From Desulfocucumis sp964643075 (lineage in GTDB: Bacteria > Bacillota > Desulfotomaculia > Desulfotomaculales > Desulfocucumaceae): a stretch of 64,000 bases of DNA. The DNA lies in contig CAZXQO010000024.1 of assembly GCA_964643075.1 (NCBI GenBank), forward strand, positions 1 to 64,000, written 5' to 3'. A program made the translations under genes and the position numbers. Numbering within the stretch: the stretch's first letter is position 1; every line of letters begins with the position of its first letter. Shown one piece after another: positions 9,085 through 18,344 of the stretch. The notes beneath the pieces are model-generated. The model had not been told where the DNA came from, ran no database searches, and worked only from the letters and a program-made list of their open reading frames with translations.

Positions 9085-9118
9085 AGAAAGCCCCATGGCT
9101 GAAGCCATGGGGCTTTCT
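9085..9118. terminator. Perfect hairpin, probable bidirectional terminator
   Basis: AGAAAGCCCCATGGCT is followed by GA and then its exact complement. The stem can be 14-16 bp. T-rich tracts are weak on both sides, so this may terminate imperfectly or be a palindromic repeat. It lies after the UPF0210 gene on the minus strand. Confidence 0.6.
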
Positions 9119-9161
9119 GTATGAAAAATATATAAGCGGTTTGAAGGGTGCCGCCAGGCGA

Positions 9162-10520
9162 TCAGTTGGTAAGGCTGCTTACCGGGGCCGGGATTCTGCC
9201 TCCACGGCGAACAAAAATGGAGGAGGAAAAACCGTGCACCGGCATGACCGGGGCATGGCCCAGGAGACCACCGTATTCCACCCGGTCGCCTACCTTTTTA
9301 CCCGGTGCGGGAATTATTCTTACTGCGGTGGTTTTATGGTTAATCACGCCTATAGCCACTTCATCGGCAATAATGGCGGCAATGGTCTCTGCGGAAGTGT
9401 CCCCGGGCACTGCAATCATATCAAGCCCCACCGAACAGACACAGGTCATAGCCTCCAGTTTATCCAGGCTCAGGGCGCCTGTTTCCACGGCTCTGATCAT
9501 TCCCGCATCCTCGCTTACCGGAATAAAGGCGCCGGAAAGCCCGCCAACATAGGAGGAAGCCATGGCCCCACCTTTTTTCACGGCGTCGTTAAGCAGGGCC
9601 AGGGCGGCGGTGGTCCCGTGGGTGCCACATCTCTCCAGTCCCATGTGTTCCAGTATTTCCGCCACGCTGTCACCCACCGCCGGGGTGGGGGCCAGGGAGA
9701 TATCCACTATCCCGAAGGGTACACCCAGGCGCCCGGCGGCTGTACGTCCCACAAGTTCACCCATGCGGGTAATTTTAAAGGCAGTCTTTTTGATGGCCTC
9801 CGCCAGGGTCCCGAAATCAGCGTCCTTGCACTTTTCCACCATGTTTTTAACTACCCCGGGCCCGGATACCCCTACATTAATTACCGATTCCGGCTCTCCT
9901 ATGCCGTGAAAGGAGCCTGCCATAAAGGGGTTGTCTTCGGGCACATTGCTGAAGACCACCAGCTTGGCGCAGCCCAGTCCGTCCCTGTCCGCTGTAAGCC
10001 TGGCGGTATCCTTGATAATCTTGCCCATCATGTAAACGGCGTCCATATTTATACCGGCCTTGCTGGTGGCCACATTAACGGAGGAACATACCCTGTGGGT
10101 GTTGGCCAGGGCTGCCGGTATGGATTTTACCAGGCGCAGGTCTCCTCCGGTAAATCCCTTGTGCACCAGGGCAGAGAACCCGCCGATAAAATTAACTCCC
10201 ACCGCTGCTGCGGCCTCGTCCATGGTTTGGGCAAAGCCTGTGAAGTCTTCTACATCGCAACTTTCGGCCACCAGGGAAATGGGGGTGACAGATATTCTTT
10301 TATTTACTATGGGTATGCCGTATTCCCTTTCTATTTCCCCGCCCACCCTCACCAGATTGCCGGCCAGGGAGGTTATCTTGTCGTAAATTTTCCGGCGGAC
10401 CGCCGCCGGGTCGGGGCCGGAGCAGTCCCTGAGGCTGATGCCCATGGTGATGGTGCGGATATCCAGGTTCTCTTCCTGCACCATTTTAATTGTTTCCATA
10501 ATTTCTGCCATTGTCAGCAT
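9162..10520 (-). CDS. UPF0210/PFL-family protein
   Basis: Matches the UPF0210 (DUF711) family throughout, for example ITMGISLRDC near the N-terminus and the long glycine-rich C-terminal half (MSSYVGGLSGAF, GDTSAETIAA). The family resembles pyruvate formate-lyase fold proteins, but its reaction is not established. Starting at ATG 10520, with GGGGGA eight bases upstream, gives 452 residues, the normal family length. The longer TTG start is less likely because that Shine-Dalgarno would lie inside it. It is followed upstream by the ACT-domain protein, a pairing common in Firmicutes. Confidence 0.9.
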   Translation of the reverse strand: MLTMAEIMETIKMVQEENLDIRTITMGISLRDCSGPDPAAVRRKIYDKITSLAGNLVRVGGEIEREYGIPIVNKRISVTPISLVAESCDVEDFTGFAQTMDEAAAAVGVNFIGGFSALVHKGFTGGDLRLVKSIPAALANTHRVCSSVNVATSKAGINMDAVYMMGKIIKDTARLTADRDGLGCAKLVVFSNVPEDNPFMAGSFHGIGEPESVINVGVSGPGVVKNMVEKCKDADFGTLAEAIKKTAFKITRMGELVGRTAAGRLGVPFGIVDISLAPTPAVGDSVAEILEHMGLERCGTHGTTAALALLNDAVKKGGAMASSYVGGLSGAFIPVSEDAGMIRAVETGALSLDKLEAMTCVCSVGLDMIAVPGDTSAETIAAIIADEVAIGVINHKTTAVRIIPAPGKKVGDRVEYGGLLGHAPVMPVHGFSSSIFVRRGGRIPAPVSSLTN

Positions 10521-10579
10521 ATCAAAATCCCCCAAACCGGAAGTATTTCCCCTGTTTTACCGTAGTTGATATTCATATG

Positions 10580-10879
10580 TTACAGCCTGTGCATAAAGTT
10601 AAAAACATTCTCATGCTGGGCGTCGATTTTTATGCCCAGTTCCCGGCCCTTTGCCGCAAGCCTGTCTTTTAACTCACCCATGTTTATTTTGCTATTCTCC
10701 ATATCAGCAATCAGCACCATAGCCAGATATTCCTGTATTAAGGTCTGGCTTATGTCAAGTATGTTAATATTGTTTTCCGAAAGTATATTGGCGACTCCCG
10801 CGATTATACCGACCCGGTCCGGTCCCAGTACGCTTATGATTACCCTGTTTCCCTTAGCGTCTTGCTTTTGGTTTGACAT
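10580..10879 (-). CDS. ACT-domain protein (UPF0237)
   Basis: A 99-residue single ACT-fold protein. RVIISVLGPDRVGIIAGV is the first strand and ligand loop, and NILDISQT follows. ACT domains usually bind small effectors such as amino acids. UPF0237 members commonly sit beside UPF0210 genes, as here, 59 bases apart, suggesting that this one regulates its neighbour. I chose ATG 10879, which has GAGGT nine bases upstream, rather than the 55-residue longer open frame whose N-terminus does not look protein-like. Confidence 0.88.
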   Translation of the reverse strand: MSNQKQDAKGNRVIISVLGPDRVGIIAGVANILSENNINILDISQTLIQEYLAMVLIADMENSKINMGELKDRLAAKGRELGIKIDAQHENVFNFMHRL

Positions 10880-11065
10880 AGACTGTACCTCACTGTTTTT
10901 TAATGATATAAAAAGGATATTTCGTCGGGAACTAGGCGATTCCTGCCTTATATGAAAATCCGAAAATAGTGATAATTGGGATAGGAAATTATCCAAGTGG
11001 ATAATAGTTGGGGACATTCCTCCGAATCTAGAGCCAGGCTCCAAAGAGAGGTGTGTATCGGGGTG

Positions 11066-11103
11066 AAGGACCGATAGTCCTGAGAGGCAGCAGTCCTTTT
11101 TTT
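11066..11103 (+). terminator. Leader terminator before the iron exporter genes
   Basis: AAGGAC at 11066-11071 pairs with GTCCTT at 11093-11098, followed directly by Ts. An alternative internal pairing (AGGAC / GTCCT at 11067-11081) could compete with it. It is followed by fetA-like with no intervening gene, so it may be an attenuator or riboswitch platform rather than a simple terminator. I do not recognise an aptamer. Confidence 0.6.
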
Positions 11104-11179
11104 AAGGGAACACGAATTGACTGCTTCTAAGGTTTGTTATATGTTTAAATTGAGGGTATCCTGGGGGAGGTTAATTACC

Positions 11180-11818
11180 GTGCTTTTCTATTTTAATAAT
11201 CTTGCCTTTGCCCCGGGGGGAGACGATGACCGCCGGATAACTGTATCCGGTTCGGTGGACGGCGGTGGTGTTCTGGTGGTGCGCGGACCTTCGGGGGCGG
11301 GCAAATCCACCCTGCTGAGGATTTTGGCCAGACTGCAGCCGGCGGCAGGGGGCGAGGTGCGGCTCAGGGGGGTAGACTGGGGGCGGTTTAACGCCACTTC
11401 CTGGCGGACCAGGGTGCATTACCTGGCGCAAAAACCGGCTCTCTTTGACGGAACCGTGGCTGAAAATTTGTCCAAGCCCTTTGGCGTTACTGCTATAAAA
11501 TACAGTAAAATGTTTGATATAAAAATGGCCGGGGAAATAATGGACCAACTGCTATTGCCTCCCAGCCTGCTGCAGCAGGATGCCAGGACCCTGTCCGGCG
11601 GTGAGGCTGCCCGGGTGGCTTTTGTACGGACACTACTTATCGATCCTGAAATTATGCTCCTTGACGAACCTACAGCGGCACTGGATGAAAAGTCCGGGCA
11701 GGCCTTTTACGGGGTGCTTTTCCGCTGGCTGGAGGCTCCGGAAAGGGCCGCCCTGCTGGTTTCCCACAACGATGATTACGGGGTGTTGAAGCAGGTTTCC
11801 TTTTTGGATATTCCCTGA
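11180..11818 (+). CDS. ABC transporter ATPase, FetA-like
   Basis: ATP-binding subunit of a two-gene exporter. Walker A is GPSGAGKST near residue 37, the signature LSGGEAAR near 140, Walker B IMLLDEPTAAL near 160, and the H-loop SHND near the end. The GTG at 11180 is preceded by GGGGGAGG nine bases upstream; the 21-residue longer frame is unlikely. About 212 residues matches FetA/YbbL. The next gene is a UPF0014 permease, the known FetA partner implicated in iron export. The mntR-like regulator nearby fits metal homeostasis. Confidence 0.85.
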   Translation: MLFYFNNLAFAPGGDDDRRITVSGSVDGGGVLVVRGPSGAGKSTLLRILARLQPAAGGEVRLRGVDWGRFNATSWRTRVHYLAQKPALFDGTVAENLSKPFGVTAIKYSKMFDIKMAGEIMDQLLLPPSLLQQDARTLSGGEAARVAFVRTLLIDPEIMLLDEPTAALDEKSGQAFYGVLFRWLEAPERAALLVSHNDDYGVLKQVSFLDIP

Positions 11819-11897
11819 GGAATCATTTCCGGCCTTTATAAGGCGTTGCTGCGACCAAATGCAGAGTGGAAACAAAACGGCTGAGAGGAAAGTGCAG

Positions 11898-12698
11898 ATG
11901 AATCAAGGCATCATACCCATCTCCAATTTTCAACTGGCTCTTTCGGTACTTCTGGTGCTAATAACCGGGGGGATTTCTTCCTTTTTGAGACTGGGCCTGC
12001 TGAAGCCGCTAATCTGGGGGACTGTAAGGACATTCGTCCAGCTAACCCTGGTGGGTTACGCCCTGACGTACATATTCACTATTAACAGTCTCTGGCTTGT
12101 AATTGCCCTGATTACCCTTATGTGTTATGTGGCCTCAAGGACAGCCGTGAAAAGGACGCCCAATGTGCCAAACTATCCCGCCCTGCTGTCTTTCACGGCC
12201 CTGCTGGCCAGCACCTTTCTGGTGGGCTCTATCGTTACCGGGCTGATAATAGCTCCCGACCCGTGGTATTCAGCCAGAATAGTTATCCCCATTTTTGGCA
12301 TGATTCTTGGTAATTCGATGAACGCCGTCGCTATTTCCCTGGACAGGCTTTATAGCGAGGCCAGATCCAGGGCGGCTGAAATAGAGGCCCTGCTGACTTT
12401 CGGGGCCACCCCCTGGGAGGCGATTCAGACAAGCGCCCGGGAGGCCATCAGGGCCGGCATGACGCCAACCATCAACTCACTGATGGTGGTGGGGCTGGTG
12501 AGCCTGCCGGGAATGATGACGGGGCAGATTCTGGGCGGGGCCGACCCCCGGGAGGCCGTGCGCTATCAGATTGTGGTCATGTTGATGATCGGCGCCGCCG
12601 TGGGCATAGGTTCCCTTATCCTGGTGCTTCTTTCTTACAAAAGACTGTTTAATAGTGACGGCGCTTTACAGCCCTTCGTCCTGCAAAGCAGGAGATAA
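11898..12698 (+). CDS. UPF0014 permease, FetB-like iron exporter
   Basis: Membrane partner of the preceding ATPase, probably exporting iron. About seven hydrophobic segments span 266 residues. The motifs EALLTFGATPWEA and LPGMMTGQILGGADP are characteristic of UPF0014/FetB. ATG 11898 follows AGAGGAAAG eight bases upstream and is preferred over ATG 11859. The gene lies 79 bases after the ATPase stop on the same strand, so they form one operon. It converges on the MntR-like gene. Confidence 0.87.
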   Translation: MNQGIIPISNFQLALSVLLVLITGGISSFLRLGLLKPLIWGTVRTFVQLTLVGYALTYIFTINSLWLVIALITLMCYVASRTAVKRTPNVPNYPALLSFTALLASTFLVGSIVTGLIIAPDPWYSARIVIPIFGMILGNSMNAVAISLDRLYSEARSRAAEIEALLTFGATPWEAIQTSAREAIRAGMTPTINSLMVVGLVSLPGMMTGQILGGADPREAVRYQIVVMLMIGAAVGIGSLILVLLSYKRLFNSDGALQPFVLQSRR

Positions 12699-12770
12699 TG
12701 TGAAAATTTTCCAATTATGGCGTGTAATAAATGGAAAATACCTGACATCCAATATCCAACCACCAGATGG

Positions 12771-13241
12771 TTAGGTTTTCACTTTTGTTTTTCTAAACAT
12801 CTGAAATTCCCGGATGACTTCCGGCTGTCTTTTAAAAAATTCCACAAAATCCGCAAGACAGTTTAGCGTCTGGGTGCTGATGGTGTGCTCAATTTTTTCT
12901 GTTTCTTTCAAAATATCCCCGGAGATGCCCAGGAAGTTCAAAAAATCCTCAATGATTTGATGGCGTTCCAGTAAAGCTCTACCCATCTCTTTTCCTTTTT
13001 TGCTTAATAAAATCATTCCGTATTTTTCGTAATTTACCACTCCCACATCGGCCAGCTTCTGGACCATTTTGGTGGCGGAAGGGGGTTGTACATTAAGTGC
13101 TGCAGCCAGGTCGTTGATTCTCGTAAATCCGTTTTCCCTGGACAGCCGGTAGATCATTTCCAAATAGTCTTCCATGGATGCCGTCAGCATGGCGTCATCT
13201 TTTTTCATGTATTCTCTAAAGGTGAAAAACTCATTGGACAT
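12771..13241 (-). CDS. DtxR/MntR-family metal-dependent regulator
   Basis: A winged-helix DNA-binding domain (about 20-80, with MEDYLEMIYRL and PSATKMVQKLADVGVV) is followed by a dimerisation/metal domain with ERHQIIEDFL and IEHTIS residues typical of MntR/IdeR metal ligands. There is no SH3 domain, which at 156 aa is normal for MntR. It is expected to repress Mn or Fe uptake, or control export genes, in response to metal; its closeness to the FetAB-like exporter suggests iron. The Shine-Dalgarno is weak at the annotated ATG 13241, so a start at a nearby internal Met (for example residue 12 or 18) is possible. Confidence 0.87.
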   Translation of the reverse strand: MSNEFFTFREYMKKDDAMLTASMEDYLEMIYRLSRENGFTRINDLAAALNVQPPSATKMVQKLADVGVVNYEKYGMILLSKKGKEMGRALLERHQIIEDFLNFLGISGDILKETEKIEHTISTQTLNCLADFVEFFKRQPEVIREFQMFRKTKVKT

Positions 13242-13347
13242 ATTTTAACTCGCCCACTTTGCCAGAAATAGTTTTAATATTATATGCCCTGAGAGTGGGA
13301 AATAATTTTCTTTTTGTCAAAATATTATCTTGGTGTTATAAATTAAC

Positions 13348-13377
13348 TTGACTTGGTAAATGGTTAGCTGATAGATT
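13348..13377 (+). promoter_or_regulatory. Sigma-A-like promoter of the efflux operon
   Basis: TTGACT (13348-13353) and TAGATT (13372-13377) are separated by 18 bases, about 50 bases upstream of the TetR gene start. The boxes are near consensus, but no experiment supports the site. Confidence 0.45.
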
Positions 13378-13427
13378 AATATTTGGAAACTAAGGGAACC
13401 AATATAGTTTTCTTGGGAGGCATCTTT

Positions 13428-14000
13428 GTGAGAGACAGAATACTTAAATCAGCGCAGGAGCAAATAAGTAAATTCGGTTTCAGAAGGTTTACCATTGATG
13501 ATATTACTTCTGACCTGGGTATCAGCAAAAAGACTATTTACAAGCACTATGACAGCAAGAAACAAATTATCAGCGAATTATATACAAAGCACCTGGAGAT
13601 GGAAAAGAACAGCACCCTGGAAGCATTAAGCGCCAAGGAAAGCTGGCTGGATAAGTTAAGGGCGGTGATATATTGTTATGGCCAGGGAAAGTTCTCCCCC
13701 CAATTGCTGGAGGAACTACAGATTTATTTTCCCGGGGAGTGGGAGAAGACTGAGGCCATAATGGCTTTTAAAAGGGAAAAGGTGATAGATTTACTGTTGC
13801 AGGGAATTGCATCCGGAGCAATAAAAAGAGACGTTCACCTGGGAGTTCTGGGGCTTATCCTGGAAAACACAATTAGTGCACTTTTTAATTATAAGCTATC
13901 GGGCGAGCTTGATCTCACCTCAAACCAGGCCTTGCACGAGATCAAAAAAATAATTTTTTACGGCATTTTAACTGAAAAGTCAATTAGTGAGGAGTGCTAA
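13428..14000 (+). CDS. TetR-family transcriptional regulator
   Basis: An N-terminal helix-turn-helix (FTIDDITSDLGISKKTIYKHY, about residues 20-40) and a helical ligand domain in 190 residues. It starts at GTG 13428 with GGGAGG seven bases upstream. It directly precedes the membrane-fusion protein and RND pump genes, so it most likely represses this operon and responds to a pump substrate. The stop is separated from the next ATG by one base, implying coupling. Confidence 0.88.
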   Translation: MRDRILKSAQEQISKFGFRRFTIDDITSDLGISKKTIYKHYDSKKQIISELYTKHLEMEKNSTLEALSAKESWLDKLRAVIYCYGQGKFSPQLLEELQIYFPGEWEKTEAIMAFKREKVIDLLLQGIASGAIKRDVHLGVLGLILENTISALFNYKLSGELDLTSNQALHEIKKIIFYGILTEKSISEEC

Positions 14001-14001
14001 A

Positions 14002-15105
14002 ATGAAATCTAAGTGGAAATTATTGTTAATAATTCCCGTCGTGGCGATAATAGCCTTGGGTGTTTATAGAGTGGGCGCTAAAACCACTGCGGATAAAAAC
14101 AAAGGCAAGCCGACGGGGGAAAATAACGTACAGACAGTTCTGGTCAAGGAAGCTACAAAGGAAAAAATGGAGAATTTTTTAAGATATACCGGAACCCTGG
14201 AAGCCGTCAATGAGGCTTCCATTAGCGCCAAGGTGGCCGGCAGGGTTAGCCGGGTGGCGGTAGATAATGGGGACAGCGTTGCAGCGGGGCACGGGCTGGT
14301 TTATCTTGAAAACACAGAGTATCAGAATGCCCTGAACACCAGCCGGGCAGCTCAACAGAAAGCCCAGGCCGGCCTGGCAGCAGCCCGGTCGAATTATGAC
14401 CGGTTCAAGGAGCTGCACAGCCAGGGAGCGGTATCCGATAAAGATTTTGAAGACATCAGCACTGCTTTAGCCGTGGCTGAAGCTGATGTCAGTTCGGCCA
14501 CGGCAGCAGTATCTAATGCCGAGGAGTCTCTGCGCAATACCGCCATTGTTTCTCCTGTTGGGGGCGTGGTGGCGGATCGCAATGTCAATGTGGGCCAGGT
14601 TGTGTCTCCCGGTGTTCAGCTTATGACAGTGGCGGATATTTCTTCCGTTTATGCAGTGGTGAATGTGGAGCAGGAGAATATTTCCCTTGTTAAACCGGGT
14701 ATGCAGGCTGCGGTGACCGTGGACGGGTACCCCGGCAAAACTTTTGACGGAGTGGTGGATATTATCAACCCCATAGCCAGCAAAACAGCCCGGGTTTTTG
14801 AAACAAAAATAAAAATAAACAATAAAGATCGCTTGCTTAAGCCGGGCATGTTTGCCAAGGCGGCAATAAAAACCGGCGGCGAAAAAGAAGTGGTGGCTGT
14901 ACCCAAGGACGCCCTTACGGATAAAGAAGGATTGTATTTCGTTTTTCTGGCCGGGGACGGCAAGGCGGAGCGCCAGCAGGTTGAGATAGGGCAGATCATT
15001 GGCCAGTTGGTGGAGATTAAATCAGGCCTTAACCCGGGGCAAAAGATTATAGTAACCAATGTAAACAAATTGAAGGATCAGGACAGTATCAGGATTGCCA
15101 AATAA
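14002..15105 (+). CDS. RND efflux membrane-fusion protein (HlyD/AcrA type)
   Basis: Periplasmic-adaptor type subunit. An N-terminal membrane anchor (about 5-25) is followed by a barrel-sandwich lipoyl half with AKVAGRVSRVAVDNGDSV, a helical hairpin (about 110-175), the second lipoyl half (SPVGGVVADRNVNVGQVV) and a beta-barrel domain. The length of 367 aa is normal. ATG 14002 has GAGGAG upstream inside the tetR stop region. In a Gram-positive host such an adaptor would act without an outer-membrane channel; if the organism is diderm a TolC partner would be needed, and none is seen here. Confidence 0.9.
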   Translation: MKSKWKLLLIIPVVAIIALGVYRVGAKTTADKNKGKPTGENNVQTVLVKEATKEKMENFLRYTGTLEAVNEASISAKVAGRVSRVAVDNGDSVAAGHGLVYLENTEYQNALNTSRAAQQKAQAGLAAARSNYDRFKELHSQGAVSDKDFEDISTALAVAEADVSSATAAVSNAEESLRNTAIVSPVGGVVADRNVNVGQVVSPGVQLMTVADISSVYAVVNVEQENISLVKPGMQAAVTVDGYPGKTFDGVVDIINPIASKTARVFETKIKINNKDRLLKPGMFAKAAIKTGGEKEVVAVPKDALTDKEGLYFVFLAGDGKAERQQVEIGQIIGQLVEIKSGLNPGQKIIVTNVNKLKDQDSIRIAK

Positions 15106-15110
15106 GGAAA

Positions 15111-15171
15111 GGGGACCTTCTTTGGTTCGCATATCACTTTCTACTTAACAAATCCTATAAGGAATGTCCCC
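15111..15171. repeat. Palindromic GGGGAC...GTCCCC repeat, copy 1
   Basis: Begins GGGGACCTTCTT and ends AAGGAATGTCCCC. Its ends match the three copies near 44.5 and 45.8 kb, with a different interior. It lies between the adaptor and the pump genes and could form a hairpin in their mRNA. Confidence 0.7.
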
Positions 15172-15192
15172 TAATTTGAGGAGGGGTAGCTG

Positions 15193-18100
15193 TTGTTTCT
15201 TACTAATCTAAGCCTGAAAAGGCCGGTTTTTGCCACGGTGCTCATACTGGCCCTGGTTTCCCTGGGTCTGATCAGTTATGTTGGCCTCAATATCAACGAA
15301 TACCCTGAAGTGGAGTTTCCGTATGTATCGGTGACCGTAGTTCAGCAGGGGGCTTCTCCGGAGCAGGTGGAAAACAAAATTGCCCGCAAGCTGGAAGAGG
15401 CCATCGGGCAGATTTCCGGGGTTAAGCATATCTATACCACTGCCAGTGAAGGGGCGGCCACGGTGGTGGCGGAGTTTTCCCTGGAAACATCTCCTGAGGT
15501 GGCGGCCCAGGATGTACGGGACAAAATAGGCACCATCCGGGGGGAACTGCCCCAGGATATTGAGGAACCGGTTATTGCCAGGATTGATCCGACTGCCGCC
15601 CCGATAATAACCATGGCCCTCACCGGTAATATAACCCAGCGGGAAATGACCGGCCTGGTGGATGACCTGATTAAAAAGCGCCTGGAAACGATAAAAGGTG
15701 TCGGCGATATAAAAATTTACGGGGCGCAGGAAAGAGAAATCCAAATCAATCTGGACAAGGACAAATTGGCTGCATACGGCGTGACCACCGCAGAGGTGGT
15801 TAGCAGCCTGAGTAGTGAGAATATGGATGTTCCCGGCGGCAAAGTGACCAGCGCCGGCCGGGAAATAACCCTGCGCACCATGGGCCAGATAAAAAGCCCG
15901 GAGGATTTCTATAACCTACCGGTGGCACGCAAGGACGGGGTGCAGCTTTACGTCAGGGACATTGCCACGGTGGTGGACGGGGTTAAAGACAGGGACAGCC
16001 TTTCCCGTTACCAGGGCAAGCCGGCCATAGGCATGAACATTATAAAACAGTCCGGCAGCAACACGGTGGTTGTGGCTGACGAAGTGAAAAAAGCGGTAAC
16101 AGAGCTGAAAAAGGAACTACCTCCGGGAGTCAACCTGGAAATAGTTAGCGACAACTCCGCGTACATAAGAGATGCGGTAAATGATGTGCTCAAAACCATC
16201 ATGGAGGGAGGGGCGCTGGCCGTAATCATGGTGTTTTTATTTCTGCGCGACTGGCGCAGCACCAGTATTAGCGCCCTGGCCATACCCACATCTGTTATAT
16301 CCACCTTCTTCGCCATGAAGATGATGAATTTCTCCCTGAATTTTATGTCCCTGATGGCCCTGTCCCTTTCAGTGGGTCTTTTAATCGACGATGCCATCGT
16401 GGTTATAGAGAACATCATACGGCATATGAGGCTGGGGAAAACACCAATAGCTGCAGCCAGGGAGGCTTCAGAGGAAATCGGCCTGGCGGTGATGTCCACT
16501 ACCTTGACCGTGGTGGCGGTATTCCTGCCCGTGGCCATGATGACCGGTATCGTGGGTCAGTTCTTCAAGCAATTTGGATTAACAGTGGTATTCAGTGTGC
16601 TGGTGTCGCTGCTGGTTTCATTTACTCTGGTGCCGCTCTTGGCCTCCCGCTATCTAAAGGAAGAGGAATCTAAACCCAGGGGGCCCCTGGGTAAATTCCT
16701 GGCCTGGTTTAACAGGGGATTTGACAGTTTGAATTCATGGTATGTCGGCTTTCTAAAGGTGGTGCTCAGGCACCGCTGGATAACCATAGGGGTTGCCCTG
16801 CTGCTGTTTGTGTTAAGCCTGAAGATGGCTTCCCTGCTGGGATCCTCTTTCGTACCGGCTGCGGACATGGGGGAATTTACCGTGCAGGCTGAGCTTGACG
16901 CGGGGCTGGATATTGACGCTGCGGGAAAGATGTCGGATAAGCTGGAAAAAATAATCCGTAATTATCCGGAAGTGGTAAAGATATATTCCACCGTTAATCC
17001 GGACAAGCTCAATATATTTGTCAAACTGAAGGATAAAAAAGAGCGGAAGCACAGTGTAGACCAGATAGCCGCCGACATGAGGGAAAAGCTGCATATAATA
17101 CCCGGTGTCCGGACTTCCATAGTTATGCAGGCTGGCATGGAAGTGGCAAAAACGGTGCAGTTCCGCCTGTTGGGTGACGATTTGAACCAGTTGCAAAATT
17201 ATGCTGAAAAAGCCCAGAAAATAATGGAAAGCATACCCGGGGCGGTGGATGTGGGCAGCAGTTATTTGCCCGGCAAGCCGGAAGGAAAAATACAAATCAA
17301 ACAGGACGCGGCGGCGGACCTGGGCGTATCCACGGCCCAGGTGGGGGATACCCTGCGCACTTTGTTCAATGGCAAAGTGGTGGGCCAGTTTGAGGATGGG
17401 GAAAACCGTTATGATGTGCGGGTGCGTTTGGGCAAGGGCCAGCGAACAAGCATGAATGATTTGAGTAATATATATTTGTCCAGCAGTAATAAGCCGGCCA
17501 GTGGTGGACCATCCCCCATGATTGCCCTCAGCCAGGTCACAGGACAGTCATTTGCCACTTCTCCCAACCAGATCAGCCGGTTTGACCGCTCTAAAGAAAT
17601 AGTACTGTCAGCCAACCTGGACGGTACGTCACTGGGTGAGTTTAATAAAATATTTGAGGAGAGGGTAAGTAAGGAACTGAAATTGCCTCCGGGCTACAGC
17701 GTGTATGCCGGCGGCGACTCCGAAATGATGGTTGAGACCTTCACCAACATGGGCCTGGCCATAATCACCGGGGTGCTGTTTATTTTCTTTATTCTGGCCT
17801 CTCAGTTTGAAAGCTATATCGACCCCTTTGCCATCATGTTTTCCATACCCCTGGCCGTGGTGGGGGCGATTTTCGGGTTGCTGGTAGTCGGCGACGACAT
17901 GAGCCTGTTCTCCATGATCGGCATTATCATGCTAATGGGTCTGGTAACCAAGAACGCCATTTTGCTCGTAGACTTTGCCAAGCAGGGGCGCGCCCGGGGA
18001 ATGGAGCGCAACGAGGCCCTGGTGGCGGCCGGGCGTACCAGGCTGAGGCCTATTGTCATGACGACTTTGTCTATGATTTTCGGTATGATGCCCCTGGCCC

Positions 18101-18291
18101 TGGCCCTGGGCAAAGGTGCGGAGAGTAGGGCGCCCATGGCCCACGCCATCATCGGCGGCCTGATTACCTCCACTCTGCTGACCCTGGTGGTTGTGCCGGT
18201 GATGTATGCCTTCCTGGATGACCTGAAAAATTGGGTTTATGCCCTAAAGGACCGTAAGAAAAAATCACCTGCCGTAGAGGTAAGTAGGTAA
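15193..18291 (+). CDS. RND multidrug efflux pump (AcrB/HAE1 family)
   Basis: Proton-driven pump of 1032 residues, the family's usual size. The sequence shows the first transmembrane helix, a large porter loop, a central block of helices (about 335-530) including the proton-relay region LSVGLLIDDAIVVIENI, a second periplasmic loop, and C-terminal helices with MGLVTKNAILLVDFAK. TTG at 15193 follows GAGGAGGGG. It is the third gene of the tetR-mfp-rnd operon. The substrate is unknown; the amphiphile/drug-type HAE1 pattern is inferred from the DD pair rather than the CusA pattern. A terminator follows. Confidence 0.93.
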   Translation: MFLTNLSLKRPVFATVLILALVSLGLISYVGLNINEYPEVEFPYVSVTVVQQGASPEQVENKIARKLEEAIGQISGVKHIYTTASEGAATVVAEFSLETSPEVAAQDVRDKIGTIRGELPQDIEEPVIARIDPTAAPIITMALTGNITQREMTGLVDDLIKKRLETIKGVGDIKIYGAQEREIQINLDKDKLAAYGVTTAEVVSSLSSENMDVPGGKVTSAGREITLRTMGQIKSPEDFYNLPVARKDGVQLYVRDIATVVDGVKDRDSLSRYQGKPAIGMNIIKQSGSNTVVVADEVKKAVTELKKELPPGVNLEIVSDNSAYIRDAVNDVLKTIMEGGALAVIMVFLFLRDWRSTSISALAIPTSVISTFFAMKMMNFSLNFMSLMALSLSVGLLIDDAIVVIENIIRHMRLGKTPIAAAREASEEIGLAVMSTTLTVVAVFLPVAMMTGIVGQFFKQFGLTVVFSVLVSLLVSFTLVPLLASRYLKEEESKPRGPLGKFLAWFNRGFDSLNSWYVGFLKVVLRHRWITIGVALLLFVLSLKMASLLGSSFVPAADMGEFTVQAELDAGLDIDAAGKMSDKLEKIIRNYPEVVKIYSTVNPDKLNIFVKLKDKKERKHSVDQIAADMREKLHIIPGVRTSIVMQAGMEVAKTVQFRLLGDDLNQLQNYAEKAQKIMESIPGAVDVGSSYLPGKPEGKIQIKQDAAADLGVSTAQVGDTLRTLFNGKVVGQFEDGENRYDVRVRLGKGQRTSMNDLSNIYLSSSNKPASGGPSPMIALSQVTGQSFATSPNQISRFDRSKEIVLSANLDGTSLGEFNKIFEERVSKELKLPPGYSVYAGGDSEMMVETFTNMGLAIITGVLFIFFILASQFESYIDPFAIMFSIPLAVVGAIFGLLVVGDDMSLFSMIGIIMLMGLVTKNAILLVDFAKQGRARGMERNEALVAAGRTRLRPIVMTTLSMIFGMMPLALALGKGAESRAPMAHAIIGGLITSTLLTLVVVPVMYAFLDDLKNWVYALKDRKKKSPAVEVSR

Positions 18292-18302
18292 TCTGACAAA
18301 AA

Positions 18303-18334
18303 ATGCCGGGCTGCTTCGTGCGAAGCCCCGGCAT
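18303..18334. terminator. Bidirectional terminator between convergent genes
   Basis: ATGCCGGG...CCCCGGCAT forms the base of a hairpin extended by CTGCTTCG/CGAAG. It lies between the RND gene and the convergent metallo-beta-lactamase gene. The T tract is modest in both directions. Confidence 0.7.
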
Positions 18335-18344
18335 ATAGCATTAT

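Noticed and set aside
9078..10565. A 495-codon plus-strand open frame
   Set aside because: It is the antisense shadow of the UPF0210 gene, with repetitive Gly/His/Tyr composition and no ribosome site.
11022..11103. NiCo/czcD-type or glycine riboswitch upstream of the FetAB-like genes
   Set aside because: I could not find the conserved core of either class; only the terminator is supported.
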